A stretch of 5,761 bases of DNA from Burkholderiales bacterium (lineage in GTDB: Bacteria > Pseudomonadota > Gammaproteobacteria > Burkholderiales > Ga0077523): contig JALORJ010000190.1 in NCBI GenBank assembly GCA_025459035.1, forward strand, positions 1-5,761, in the 5' to 3' direction. Made by a program: the position numbers and the translations under genes. Below the pieces are notes generated by a model. The model had not been told where the DNA came from. It saw only the letters and a list, made by a program, of their open reading frames with translations, and made no database searches. This document shows positions 1 through 5,761 of this stretch, in pieces (position 1 is the first letter of the stretch; every line of letters begins with the position of its first letter).

Positions 1-1
1 C

Positions 2-2389
2 GTCACCGACGATCGCGGCGGCACCGCGACCGAGACGATCGTCCACGCCGTGCACCTGCCGCTGACGGCGCGCGCGCCGTCGGTGTCCTCGAGCCTGGTC
101 GCGCGCCAGCCGGCCGCCGGCAATCCGCAGGCCTGGGTCGTCAACGCCGACAACAACTCGGTCAGCGTGCTCGACGTCGTGGCGCGCACGCGCCTCGCCG
201 AGATCCCCGTCGGCACCGCGCCACGCGCGTTGGCGATCGCGCCGGACGGCCGGATCTGGGTCGCGAACAAGCAGTCCTCGTCGATCAGCGTGATCAACCC
301 GGACACGCGCGCGGTGGTGCGCACCATCGGCCTGCCGCGCGCCTCGCAGCCCTACGGCATCGCGTTCCGGCCCGGCAGCAACACCGCCTACGTCGCGCTC
401 GCCGCGACCGGCCAGCTGCTACGCTACGATTCGGCGACCTACGCGCGCACCGGCACGCTGGCGGTCGGGCCGAACGTCCGCCACATCTCGGTCAGCGCCG
501 ATGGCGCCAAGGTCTACGTCTCGCGCTTCGTCTCGCCGCCGCTGCCCGGTGAGTCGACCGCGACCATCGAGCCCGGCGCGGGCGGCGGCGAGGTCGTGGT
601 CGTCGACGCCGCGAGCTTCGGCGTGCTGCGCACCATCGCGCTGCGCACCAGCACGCGGCCGGACGCCGAGAACCAGGGGCGCGGCGTGCCGAACTACCTC
701 GGCGCCGCCGCGATCTCGCCCGACGGCACGCAGGCCTGGGTGCCTTCGAAGCAGGACAACGTCGAGCGTGGCCTCGGCCGCGATGGCCGGCCGCTCGACT
801 TCCAGAACACCGTGCGCGCGATCAGCTCGCGCATCGACCTGCAAAGCGATGCCGAGGACCACGCGTCGCGCCTCGACCACGACAACTCGAGCCTCGCGAC
901 TGCCGCGATCTACGACCGCCGCGGCAACTACCTGTTCGTCGCGCTCGAGACCAGCCGCGAGGTCGCGGTGATCGACGCGCACGGGCGCTACGAGCTGTTC
1001 CGCATCCCGGTCGGCCGCGCGCCGCAGGGCCTCGCGCTCTCGCCCGACGGCCTGCAGCTCTACGTCGGCAACTTCATGGACCGCACGGTCGGCGTGTTCG
1101 ACCTCGAGCCGCTGGTGGTGCGCGGCATCGCCGACCTGCCGGCCGTCACGACCCTGAACGCGATCGGCACGGAGCGGCTGACCGCGACGGTGCTCACCGG
1201 CAAGCAGCTGTTCTACGACGCCCGCGACCCGCGCCTCGCGCGCGACGGCTACATGAGCTGCGCGTCCTGCCACAACGACGGCGGCCACGACGGCCGCACC
1301 TGGGACCTCACCGGCTCGGGCGAGGGGCTGCGCAACACGATCAGCCTGCGCGGCCGCGCGGCCGGCCAGGGCTTCCTGCACTGGAGCAACAACTTCGACG
1401 AGGTGCAGGACTTCGAGGGCCAGATCCGCGGCCTCGCGGGCGGCACCGGCCTGATGAGCGACGCCGCCTTCTTCGCCGGCACGCGCAGCCAGCCGCTCGG
1501 CGACCGCAAGGCCGGCCAGAGCGCCGACCTCGACGCGCTCGCCGCCTACGTCGCGTCGCTGAACCGCTTCGACGACACGCCGTTCCGCCCGTCCTCGACG
1601 ACGCTGACGACCGCAGCGAACGAAGGGCGGACGCTGTTCCGCAGCCTAAACTGCGCGGCCTGCCATGCCGGCACGACCTTCACCGCGAGCGGCGCGAACA
1701 CGCTCCTCGACGTCGGCACGCTGAAGGCGACCAGCGGCCAGCGGCTTGGTGCGCCGCTGGCGGGCATCGATCCCCCGACCCTGCGCGATGTCTGGGCGAC
1801 GGCGCCCTACCTGCACGACGGTTCGGCACCGACGCTGGCCGCGGCCGTGCAGGCGCACGCCGGCGCCGCGACGATCCCCGTCGCCGACGTCGACCGGCTG
1901 GTCGCCTACCTGCAGCAGATCGGTCGCGAGGAGTCGGCGGCGCCGCAGGACGCGGGCACCGGCACCGGCCTCGTCGGTCGCTACTACAACGGCACGGCGC
2001 TCGCCGGGACGCCGCTGCTGACGCGCACCGAGGCGGTCGACTTCTCCTGGGGCACCGGGTCGCCTGCCGCCGGCGTGCCGGCGGATCGCTTCTCGGTGCG
2101 CTGGACGGGCACCGTGCAGGCGCCGGCGAGCGGCAGCTATCGCTTCCAGACGGTGTCGGACGACGGTGTGCGACTGTGGATCAACGGCGTGCCGATGATC
2201 AGCAACTGGACGCTGCACGGCGCGACGACCGACACCAGTACGACCATCAACCTGCAGGCGGGCGTGCGCTACGAGGTGCGCCTCGAGTACTACGAGAACA
2301 CTGGCAACACGGCGATGCGCCTGCGCTGGCAGGCGCCCGGCACGACCAGCTTCGTCGCGATCCCGGCGAACCGGCTGTTCACGAACTAA
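2..2389 (+). CDS. Beta-propeller / di-haem cytochrome c peroxidase-like / PA14 fusion protein (5' partial)
   Basis: The frame is open from base 2, so the gene begins upstream; the GTG at 50 has no ribosome-binding site and lies inside the frame. Numbering codons from base 2 (795 visible), residues 1-20 resemble the end of a PKD/Ig-like domain (VTDDRGGTAT). Residues about 43-365 form a YVTN-type beta-propeller, with recurring blades such as SVSVLD, SPDGTQAWV and SPDGLQLYVGN. Residues about 385-640 are a cytochrome c peroxidase/MauG-like module. It has haem motifs CASCH (420-424) and CAACH (551-555), the family signature GKQLFYD before the first, and APYLHDGSAPTL near 601-612 after the second. 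Residues about 654-794 are a PA14 domain (GLVGRYYNG, SDDGVRLWING, EYYENTG), usually a carbohydrate-binding or adhesive module. The haem motifs require periplasmic or extracellular maturation. By family, the enzyme would reduce peroxide or oxidise an unknown substrate. I infer a secreted or surface oxidoreductase; the substrate is unknown. The SCO-family gene follows directly. Confidence 0.9.
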   Translation, partial: VTDDRGGTATETIVHAVHLPLTARAPSVSSSLVARQPAAGNPQAWVVNADNNSVSVLDVVARTRLAEIPVGTAPRALAIAPDGRIWVANKQSSSISVINPDTRAVVRTIGLPRASQPYGIAFRPGSNTAYVALAATGQLLRYDSATYARTGTLAVGPNVRHISVSADGAKVYVSRFVSPPLPGESTATIEPGAGGGEVVVVDAASFGVLRTIALRTSTRPDAENQGRGVPNYLGAAAISPDGTQAWVPSKQDNVERGLGRDGRPLDFQNTVRAISSRIDLQSDAEDHASRLDHDNSSLATAAIYDRRGNYLFVALETSREVAVIDAHGRYELFRIPVGRAPQGLALSPDGLQLYVGNFMDRTVGVFDLEPLVVRGIADLPAVTTLNAIGTERLTATVLTGKQLFYDARDPRLARDGYMSCASCHNDGGHDGRTWDLTGSGEGLRNTISLRGRAAGQGFLHWSNNFDEVQDFEGQIRGLAGGTGLMSDAAFFAGTRSQPLGDRKAGQSADLDALAAYVASLNRFDDTPFRPSSTTLTTAANEGRTLFRSLNCAACHAGTTFTASGANTLLDVGTLKATSGQRLGAPLAGIDPPTLRDVWATAPYLHDGSAPTLAAAVQAHAGAATIPVADVDRLVAYLQQIGREESAAPQDAGTGTGLVGRYYNGTALAGTPLLTRTEAVDFSWGTGSPAAGVPADRFSVRWTGTVQAPASGSYRFQTVSDDGVRLWINGVPMISNWTLHGATTDTSTTINLQAGVRYEVRLEYYENTGNTAMRLRWQAPGTTSFVAIPANRLFTN

Positions 2390-2392
2390 GGC

Positions 2393-3121
2393 ATGCCGCG
2401 CCGCGTAACCGAAGGCGGGAACGGCTGGCGCGGAAGTGCCTCGATCCGGCTGGCGATGGGGGTGATCGTCGCCTGCGCGGCGCTGCAAGGCGCCTCGCCG
2501 GCCGCAGCCGCGGCAGCGGGCGCGCCGCTCGCCAAGCCGGCGCAGGCCCCGGCCCCGTCCACGGCCCCAGCCGCAGCCCCCGCCGCAGCCCAGGCGGCGA
2601 GGCCCGCGGCGGCCGAGCGCGTGCTGCGGCTGGATCCGTCGCGCGCGATCGCGCCGTTCGCGCTGCGGGACCAGGACGGTCGCGAGTTCCTGTCAGCGCG
2701 ACAACTGCCGGGCCAGGTGTCGCTGGTGTTCTTCGGCTTCACGCACTGTCCGGACGTCTGCCCGACGACGCTGCTCACGCTGCAGCAGGTGCTGGCCGAC
2801 GGCCCGGAGTTCGCGGCCGTGCGGCTCTACATGATCAGCGTCGACGGCGAGCGCGACACGCCCGCGGTGCTGAAGTCCTTCCTCGGGCAGGTGTCGCCGC
2901 GCATCGTCGGGCTCACCGCCCCGGCCGCGCAGGTCCGGCCCGTGGCGCGCAGCTTCACCGCGTCGTTCGTGCGGCAGCCGCCCTCGCAGCCGGGCGGTCA
3001 CTACACCGTCGACCATTCCTCGCAGGTGTACCTGGTCGGCCGCGACGGCCGGCTTCGCGCGATCCTCTTCAACGCGCCGCCCGAGGCGCTGCGCGCCGCC
3101 CTGCGCGACGCATTGCGCTGA
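2393..3121 (+). CDS. SCO1/SenC family copper-binding thioredoxin-fold protein
   Basis: This is a 242-residue exported protein of the SCO1/SenC/PrrC family. These proteins bind copper and act as copper chaperones or thiol-disulfide reductants, classically in assembling the CuA site of cytochrome c oxidase. The N-terminus is basic, then hydrophobic (LAMGVIVACAAL, residues 20-31). IVA-C28 could be a weak lipobox, or signal peptidase I could cut in the Ala run after it. An Ala/Pro-rich linker (about 32-72) tethers the domain. The thioredoxin fold starts near FALRDQDG and carries the copper ligands C119 and C123 (FFGFTHCPDVCPTT) and H208 (YTVDHSSQVYLV), so the active site is complete. The ATG lies 3 bp after the stop of the cytochrome gene, and AAGG sits too close to it to act as a normal site, so translational coupling is likely. 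A second in-frame ATG at 2456 would leave only six residues before C28 and is less likely. No oxidase genes are visible, so its client may be the neighbouring haem protein. Confidence 0.93.
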   Translation: MPRRVTEGGNGWRGSASIRLAMGVIVACAALQGASPAAAAAAGAPLAKPAQAPAPSTAPAAAPAAAQAARPAAAERVLRLDPSRAIAPFALRDQDGREFLSARQLPGQVSLVFFGFTHCPDVCPTTLLTLQQVLADGPEFAAVRLYMISVDGERDTPAVLKSFLGQVSPRIVGLTAPAAQVRPVARSFTASFVRQPPSQPGGHYTVDHSSQVYLVGRDGRLRAILFNAPPEALRAALRDALR

Positions 3122-3142
3122 CCGCGGCGCTGACCGCGGCGC
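3115..3142. repeat. 12-bp tandem duplication spanning the SCO stop codon
   Basis: A 12-base unit (GCGCTGACCGCG) occurs twice in direct tandem, plus four further bases of a third copy. The first copy contains the TGA stop of the SCO gene (3119-3121). Because the unit is a multiple of three, the second copy places another TGA in the same frame at 3131-3133. It looks like a simple slippage duplication that yields a backup stop codon. Confidence 0.7.
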
Positions 3143-3144
3143 CG

Positions 3145-3180
3145 GGCGCGGCGCAGGCCGGGATCCGGGCCGGCCGCGCC
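3145..3180. terminator. GC-rich inverted repeat between convergent genes, possible bidirectional terminator
   Basis: GGCGCGGC (3145-3152) and GCCGCGCC (3173-3180) are perfect 8-bp inverted arms. Inside the 20-base loop, a further GGCC/GGCC pair (3156-3159 with 3168-3171) could form. The element lies in the roughly 70-bp gap where the SCO gene and the minus-strand nitrilase-like gene converge, which is where a shared terminator would be expected. No T-run follows on either strand, so it is not a classic intrinsic terminator. In DNA this GC-rich such pairings also arise by chance. Confidence 0.3.
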
Positions 3181-3191
3181 ATCGGCCCCGG

Positions 3192-4403
3192 CTACTTCAT
3201 CCCCATGCGCTTGCGCACCAGCGCGCCCGCGTCCTCGTAGGTGGCGGGCAGCTTCTCCAGGAACGCGTTCGGCTGGAACACCGGCTCGTACTGCTGGAAC
3301 ACCGGCAGCATCAGCGCCATCGGGAATTCCGGGAAGCGCCGCGTCTTGCGGAAGTCGGCGATCGGGATGCGCGCGCTGGCGCCATCCTCGTGGTGGTTCG
3401 CGGTCTTCGCGAGCACCGTGCCACGCGGGTCGACCACCACCGTGCCCTCGTCGCGCGAGCCTGCGCCTTCCATGAACCCCGGGTTGTCCGGCGAGACGGA
3501 GTTGCCGACGCCCACGGTGTAGAGCCGGTTTGCCCGCGCCGTCGCGATCGCCGACTCCGCGTTGGTGCCGCCGGTGACGGTGAGGATCATGATCTCCGCG
3601 CCCTTCAGCGCGAGGCAGGTGTAGAGCATCGGCTCGGCGCCCACCGCGGTCATCGCGATGTTGCCGATGTCGGTGCGCGCGATCGGCAGCGTCGCGTCCC
3701 AGCCGTACATCTCGACGTAGCGCTCGAGCACGTCGTAGATCGTCGTGCCGATCAGCGCGCCCTCGCCGAACAGGCCGAGGATGTTCCGCGCCTTCCACTG
3801 CTTGCTGACGATGTTGCCGTCGGGCCCGACGATCACCGACATGTTGATCACGTGGTCGGGCCAGTCCTTCTCCTTCGCGTAGCAGCCGAAGGCGATGTAG
3901 CAGCCGTACTTCTTCGCGCGCTGCGCGATGACGTCCACTTCCGGCCCAGGCAGCTCGAACGCGATCTGGTTGAGTTCCTTGCGCGTCCAGGGCTGGAATC
4001 CCTGGATCGGGAACTCATGCATGCAGATCAGGTCCTGCTTCCCGCCCCAGAGGCGTTCCCCGCCCCATTCCTCGCCCGAGCCCTGGGCGTAGTCGATCAG
4101 CTTGGTCACGTGCGCGAGGTTGCGCTTCATGGTGGGCGCGAGGTTGCGTACCTCCACCGACCAGACGCGCGACTGGATCGCGGTCACGCTGATCGCGTCC
4201 TGGCGCAGCGGCACGGTGGCATAGACGCCGCGCTTCGCGACCTGGATGTCGCTGGTGGCGCGCCGGCCGCCAGCGCCGGCCTGCTGGGCCTGCGCGTCGG
4301 ACGGTGCGACGCCGGTGGCGGCGGCAGCGCCGGCCACGCCGGCCGCCATGGCGCGTGTCAGCAGCGCGCGCCGGTCGAGGTGTGAAGAGTGCCTCTTGGA
4401 CAT
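3192..4403 (-). CDS. Tat-exported nitrilase/amidase superfamily protein, apparently lacking the catalytic cysteine
   Basis: This 403-residue protein has a Tat-type leader: LDRRALLTR at 9-17, an Ala-rich stretch, and likely cleavage near AQA-Q (about 39-40). The start is fixed by an excellent AGGAGG site. From about residue 70 to 350 it follows the carbon-nitrogen hydrolase fold, closest in feel to aliphatic amidases. Visible landmarks are E130 in CMHEFPIQG (the catalytic Glu position), K204 in SKQWKARN (the catalytic Lys position) and E214 in GEGALIG (second-Glu region). KGAEIMI (267-273), an ARANR helix (289-293) and VVVDPRGTVLA (322-332) also match. The nucleophile usually sits in a C-x-D-x3-[FY]-P-E stretch 16 residues before the KGAE glycine. 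Here the region reads AMTAVGAEPMLYTC, with T252 or V254 where Cys belongs. The only nearby Cys, C263, falls on a non-catalytic position. It may therefore be a binding or pseudoenzyme variant, or use different chemistry. The substrate is unknown. It lies 44 bp downstream of the propeller lipoprotein gene, probably in the same operon. An exported nitrilase homologue is itself uncommon, since most family members are cytoplasmic. Confidence 0.9.
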   Translation of the reverse strand: MSKRHSSHLDRRALLTRAMAAGVAGAAAATGVAPSDAQAQQAGAGGRRATSDIQVAKRGVYATVPLRQDAISVTAIQSRVWSVEVRNLAPTMKRNLAHVTKLIDYAQGSGEEWGGERLWGGKQDLICMHEFPIQGFQPWTRKELNQIAFELPGPEVDVIAQRAKKYGCYIAFGCYAKEKDWPDHVINMSVIVGPDGNIVSKQWKARNILGLFGEGALIGTTIYDVLERYVEMYGWDATLPIARTDIGNIAMTAVGAEPMLYTCLALKGAEIMILTVTGGTNAESAIATARANRLYTVGVGNSVSPDNPGFMEGAGSRDEGTVVVDPRGTVLAKTANHHEDGASARIPIADFRKTRRFPEFPMALMLPVFQQYEPVFQPNAFLEKLPATYEDAGALVRKRMGMK

Positions 4404-4410
4404 CTGCGAT

Positions 4411-4417
4411 TCCTCCT
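4411..4417 (-). promoter_or_regulatory. Strong Shine-Dalgarno for the nitrilase-like gene
   Basis: On the minus strand AGGAGGA lies seven bases before the ATG at 4403, an almost ideal ribosome-binding site. It supports this start and independent initiation rather than simple coupling to the upstream lipoprotein gene. Confidence 0.85.
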
Positions 4418-4430
4418 GAGTCGGATGAGT

Positions 4431-4442
4431 GGTCGATCGACC
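4431..4442. repeat. 12-bp perfect palindrome in the lipoprotein/nitrilase-like gap
   Basis: GGTCGATCGACC is a perfect 12-base palindrome in the 44-bp gap between the two minus-strand genes, just upstream of the Shine-Dalgarno. It could be a small operator or a short mRNA hairpin, but with no loop and a single copy it may be chance. No role can be assigned. Confidence 0.35.
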
Positions 4443-4447
4443 GAGGT

Positions 4448-5551
4448 TCAGCGGCGAGAAGCCTTGCGGGGCCCGAGGTTCAGCGAGGTCACGTCCATGA
4501 CGTGCAGCTGCAGGCCCTGCATGAAGCCGGCGCCGCTGCCGCGGTTGCTGGTCCAGACCATCTTGCGCCCGTCGGGGGAGATCGCCGGGAAGCCGTCGAA
4601 ACCCTCGTCGAAGGTGATGCGCTTCGGCGGCGTCTTGCCGTCCATGTAGCCGAGGTACACCTCCCAGTTGCGCGGCGTCTCGGCGCGCACGAAGAAGAAG
4701 TGCTCGCCATCCGGCGTGGGGTAGGGCGCCCAGTTCATGTCGTGCGTGAAGGTGCGCGGCTTGAGGTCGCTGCCGTCGCGCTTGATCGTGTAGATCGTCA
4801 TCGGCGTCGGGCTCTGGCCGTATTCCGAGGCCTTCCTCGCGCGGAACAGGATGGTCTCGTTGTCGGGCAGGAAGTAGGGCGCGCCCTCCTGGTCATCCTC
4901 GGTGAAGGTGATCTGCTTCTCGCCGGTGCCGTCCGACTTCATGACCCAGAGGTCCATGTTCTTGTTGATCATGCGGCCGAACACGATCCACTTGCCGTCC
5001 GGCGAGACCGTGACCTCGGCCTCGTACTCCTTGTTGTTCGTCAGGCGCACGACGTTGCCGCCCTGGCGGTCCGAGGTGTAGAGCTCCGAGCCCTGCGGAT
5101 AGTTGCGCCAGTCGGACCAGTTGCCGATCGGCATGTCGAGGTTGTCGCGGATCGAGGTCCAGACCAGCTTCTTGCCGTCGGGGAAGAAGTACGAGCAGGC
5201 GTCCCAGCCCTTGTCGTTGACCAGCACCACGTCGGTGCCCGCGTCGGTGAAGGTCTTGGTCAGGAAGCCCGCCATGCCGCGCGGGCTCTTCACCGCCAGC
5301 GGGCTCTGCACCTGCGCGATCAGGTGCTCGCTGTCGGGGCCGTAGTACGACTCCGCCGCCTCGCCGATGTTGGGAATGCGCCACGACAGGGGTTCGCCGG
5401 GCACCGTGGTGATCTTCGCGCCGGCAGGCGGCGTGACCGGCTTCAGCGCCGGCGCGTCGGCAACGGCGTTGCCGCCGGTCTGGCACCCCGCGAGCAGGAT
5501 TCCTGCGATCAGCGAGCTGGACGCCATCGTCGCGATACGAATCGATTTCAT
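4448..5551 (-). CDS. PD40 (TolB-like) beta-propeller lipoprotein
   Basis: This 367-residue protein starts with a classic lipoprotein signal: MKSIR, a hydrophobic core and the lipobox LLAGC, so Cys23 is the expected acylated residue. The rest is a six-bladed propeller of PD40/WD40-like motifs like those in the C-terminal domain of TolB. The motifs are GPDSEHLIA (71-79), FPDGKKLVW (123-131), SPDGKWIVF (183-191), LPDNETILF (229-237), TPDGEHFFF (279-287) and SPDGRKMVW (325-333). The N-terminal TolB domain and any peptidase domain are absent, so it is not TolB itself nor a DPP-IV-type peptidase. No catalytic motif is visible. By family it should be a binding or scaffold protein attached to the inner or outer membrane and facing the periplasm or surface. 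Residue +2 after Cys23 is Gln, not Asp, which favours outer-membrane sorting by the E. coli rule. It is the first gene of a probable two-gene operon with the Tat-exported nitrilase-like protein and diverges from the exported gene at the right edge. Partner and ligand are unknown. Confidence 0.9.
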   Translation of the reverse strand: MKSIRIATMASSSLIAGILLAGCQTGGNAVADAPALKPVTPPAGAKITTVPGEPLSWRIPNIGEAAESYYGPDSEHLIAQVQSPLAVKSPRGMAGFLTKTFTDAGTDVVLVNDKGWDACSYFFPDGKKLVWTSIRDNLDMPIGNWSDWRNYPQGSELYTSDRQGGNVVRLTNNKEYEAEVTVSPDGKWIVFGRMINKNMDLWVMKSDGTGEKQITFTEDDQEGAPYFLPDNETILFRARKASEYGQSPTPMTIYTIKRDGSDLKPRTFTHDMNWAPYPTPDGEHFFFVRAETPRNWEVYLGYMDGKTPPKRITFDEGFDGFPAISPDGRKMVWTSNRGSGAGFMQGLQLHVMDVTSLNLGPRKASRR

Positions 5552-5555
5552 TTGA

Positions 5556-5565
5556 TTCCCCCCTC
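5556..5565 (-). promoter_or_regulatory. G-run ribosome-binding site of the propeller lipoprotein
   Basis: On the minus strand GAGGGGGGAA ends four bases before the ATG at 5551. It can pair with the anti-Shine-Dalgarno through GAGG or through G-U wobble in the six-G run. It supports the chosen start, which also gives a well-formed lipoprotein signal. Confidence 0.65.
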
Positions 5566-5670
5566 AGGTCTGACCGCCATGTGCACAGCACCACCGGTGT
5601 GTGGCATTGCAGGCGTGATCGTTGTAGGTTTGTCGCACAGGTCGCAATAACACAATAGCGGCTACGTTCC

Positions 5671-5678
5671 GGGGGGGA
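5671..5678 (+). promoter_or_regulatory. G-run ribosome-binding site of the right-edge gene
   Basis: Seven G followed by A lie six bases before the ATG at 5685. The spacing suits a ribosome-binding site, with pairing to CCUCC that includes a G-U wobble. It resembles the G-run site of the divergent lipoprotein gene. Confidence 0.6.
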
Positions 5679-5684
5679 CACAGA

Positions 5685-5761
5685 ATGATTCTCAAGACAC
5701 CACGTCGTGGGCTGGGCGTTTCCGTGTTCGTTGCGAGCGTGCTGGCGCTGTCGGCGCAGCC
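5685..5761 (+). CDS. Exported protein of unknown function, N-terminus only (3' partial)
   Basis: Only the first 25 codons lie in the window. They read as a signal peptide: MILKTPRRGLGV, then a hydrophobic core VSVFVASVLALSAQ (about residues 12-25). The n-region is basic, with two Arg followed by Gly-Leu, so a weak Tat-like signal is possible, though an ordinary Sec signal is more likely. The G-run ribosome-binding site and correct spacing support the ATG. The mature protein is not visible, so no function can be given. Leaders like this are common on TonB-dependent receptors and other envelope proteins, but that is context, not evidence. It is transcribed divergently from the propeller lipoprotein gene and may share its regulation. 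Confidence 0.7.
   Translation, partial: MILKTPRRGLGVSVFVASVLALSAQ

Larger units (their letters stand above)
5552..5684. promoter_or_regulatory. Divergent intergenic region with presumed promoters for both directions
   Basis: This 133-bp gap separates two divergent exported-protein genes, so it must hold start signals for at least one of them. It is less GC-rich than its surroundings at 5620-5665. A weak sigma70-like pair can be drawn for the minus strand: TTGCGA at 5647-5642 and TACAAC at 5626-5621. Its spacer is only 15 bases, so it is not firm. No convincing plus-strand promoter was found. An 8-bp palindrome CACCGGTG lies near 5592-5599, and a GTCGCA direct repeat occurs near 5632 and 5641. 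Either could be an operator half-site, but both are short. Confidence 0.5.

Noticed and set aside
50..52. GTG as the start codon of the first gene.
   Set aside because: No Shine-Dalgarno precedes it, no signal peptide follows, and the upstream frame stays open to the window edge with a PKD-like sequence. It is an internal Val codon.
419..1381. A minus-strand open frame of about 320 codons opposite the propeller region of the first gene.
   Set aside because: It has Arg/Ala/Val-rich composition with no motif and lies wholly inside a gene with strong domain evidence. It is an antisense shadow.
2176..3240. A plus-strand open frame of 354 codons overlapping the end of the cytochrome gene and all of the SCO gene.
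   Set aside because: It reads the SCO gene in another frame, giving an Arg/Ala/Gly-rich product with no domains, while the SCO frame carries an intact copper site.
4448..5551. Identification of the propeller lipoprotein as TolB.
   Set aside because: It has a lipobox and lacks the N-terminal TolB domain. The neighbours are not tol-pal genes, and only the propeller motifs match.
5621..5647. A sigma70-type promoter for the lipoprotein gene (TTGCGA, 15 bases, TACAAC).
   Set aside because: The spacer is two bases short and each box matches only four of six positions. It is mentioned in the intergenic entry but not called as a promoter.
4304..5650. A long plus-strand open frame (over 440 codons) opposite the lipoprotein gene and the start of the nitrilase-like gene.
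   Set aside because: Its translation is low-complexity and rich in Arg, Ala, His and Val, with no recognisable domain, and it overlaps two clear genes. It is the antisense shadow expected in very GC-rich coding DNA.

Overview
The window is very GC-rich, with strong G/C bias at third codon positions. It encodes almost only exported proteins: a Tat-type signal, a lipobox signal, an export signal on a SCO-family protein, c-type haem motifs and a further signal peptide at the right edge. This suits a high-GC Gram-negative bacterium, probably a proteobacterium. That placement is an inference from protein types and composition; no taxonomic marker is present.

Left half, plus strand (2-3121). The window opens inside a large secreted or periplasmic protein. 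Its visible part runs from the tail of an Ig/PKD-like domain into a YVTN-type beta-propeller, a two-haem cytochrome c peroxidase-like module (two CxxCH motifs) and a C-terminal PA14 domain. Three bases after its stop codon begins a SCO1/SenC-family copper protein with the CPDVC motif and the distal His. The two look like one transcription unit.

Right half, minus strand (5551-3192). A lipoprotein made almost entirely of six PD40 (TolB-like) propeller motifs is followed, 44 bp downstream, by a Tat-exported nitrilase-superfamily protein. The latter keeps the Glu and Lys of the catalytic triad, but no Cys can be seen at the nucleophile position. The two genes converge on the SCO gene across about 70 bp holding a GC-rich inverted repeat and a short tandem duplication.

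Right edge. Divergent from the lipoprotein gene, and separated from it by 133 bp, is the start of another exported protein, cut off after 25 codons. Both divergent genes have an unusual ribosome-binding site built on a run of G.

Functionally the left pair looks like an extracytoplasmic redox unit: a di-haem enzyme with binding modules, plus a copper/thiol partner. The right pair looks like a cell-envelope unit of unknown substrate. The best candidate for something undescribed is the apparently Cys-less, Tat-exported nitrilase homologue paired with a propeller lipoprotein. The propeller/di-haem/PA14 fusion with a private SCO protein comes second. No RNA genes, mobile elements, CRISPR arrays or large repeats were seen.
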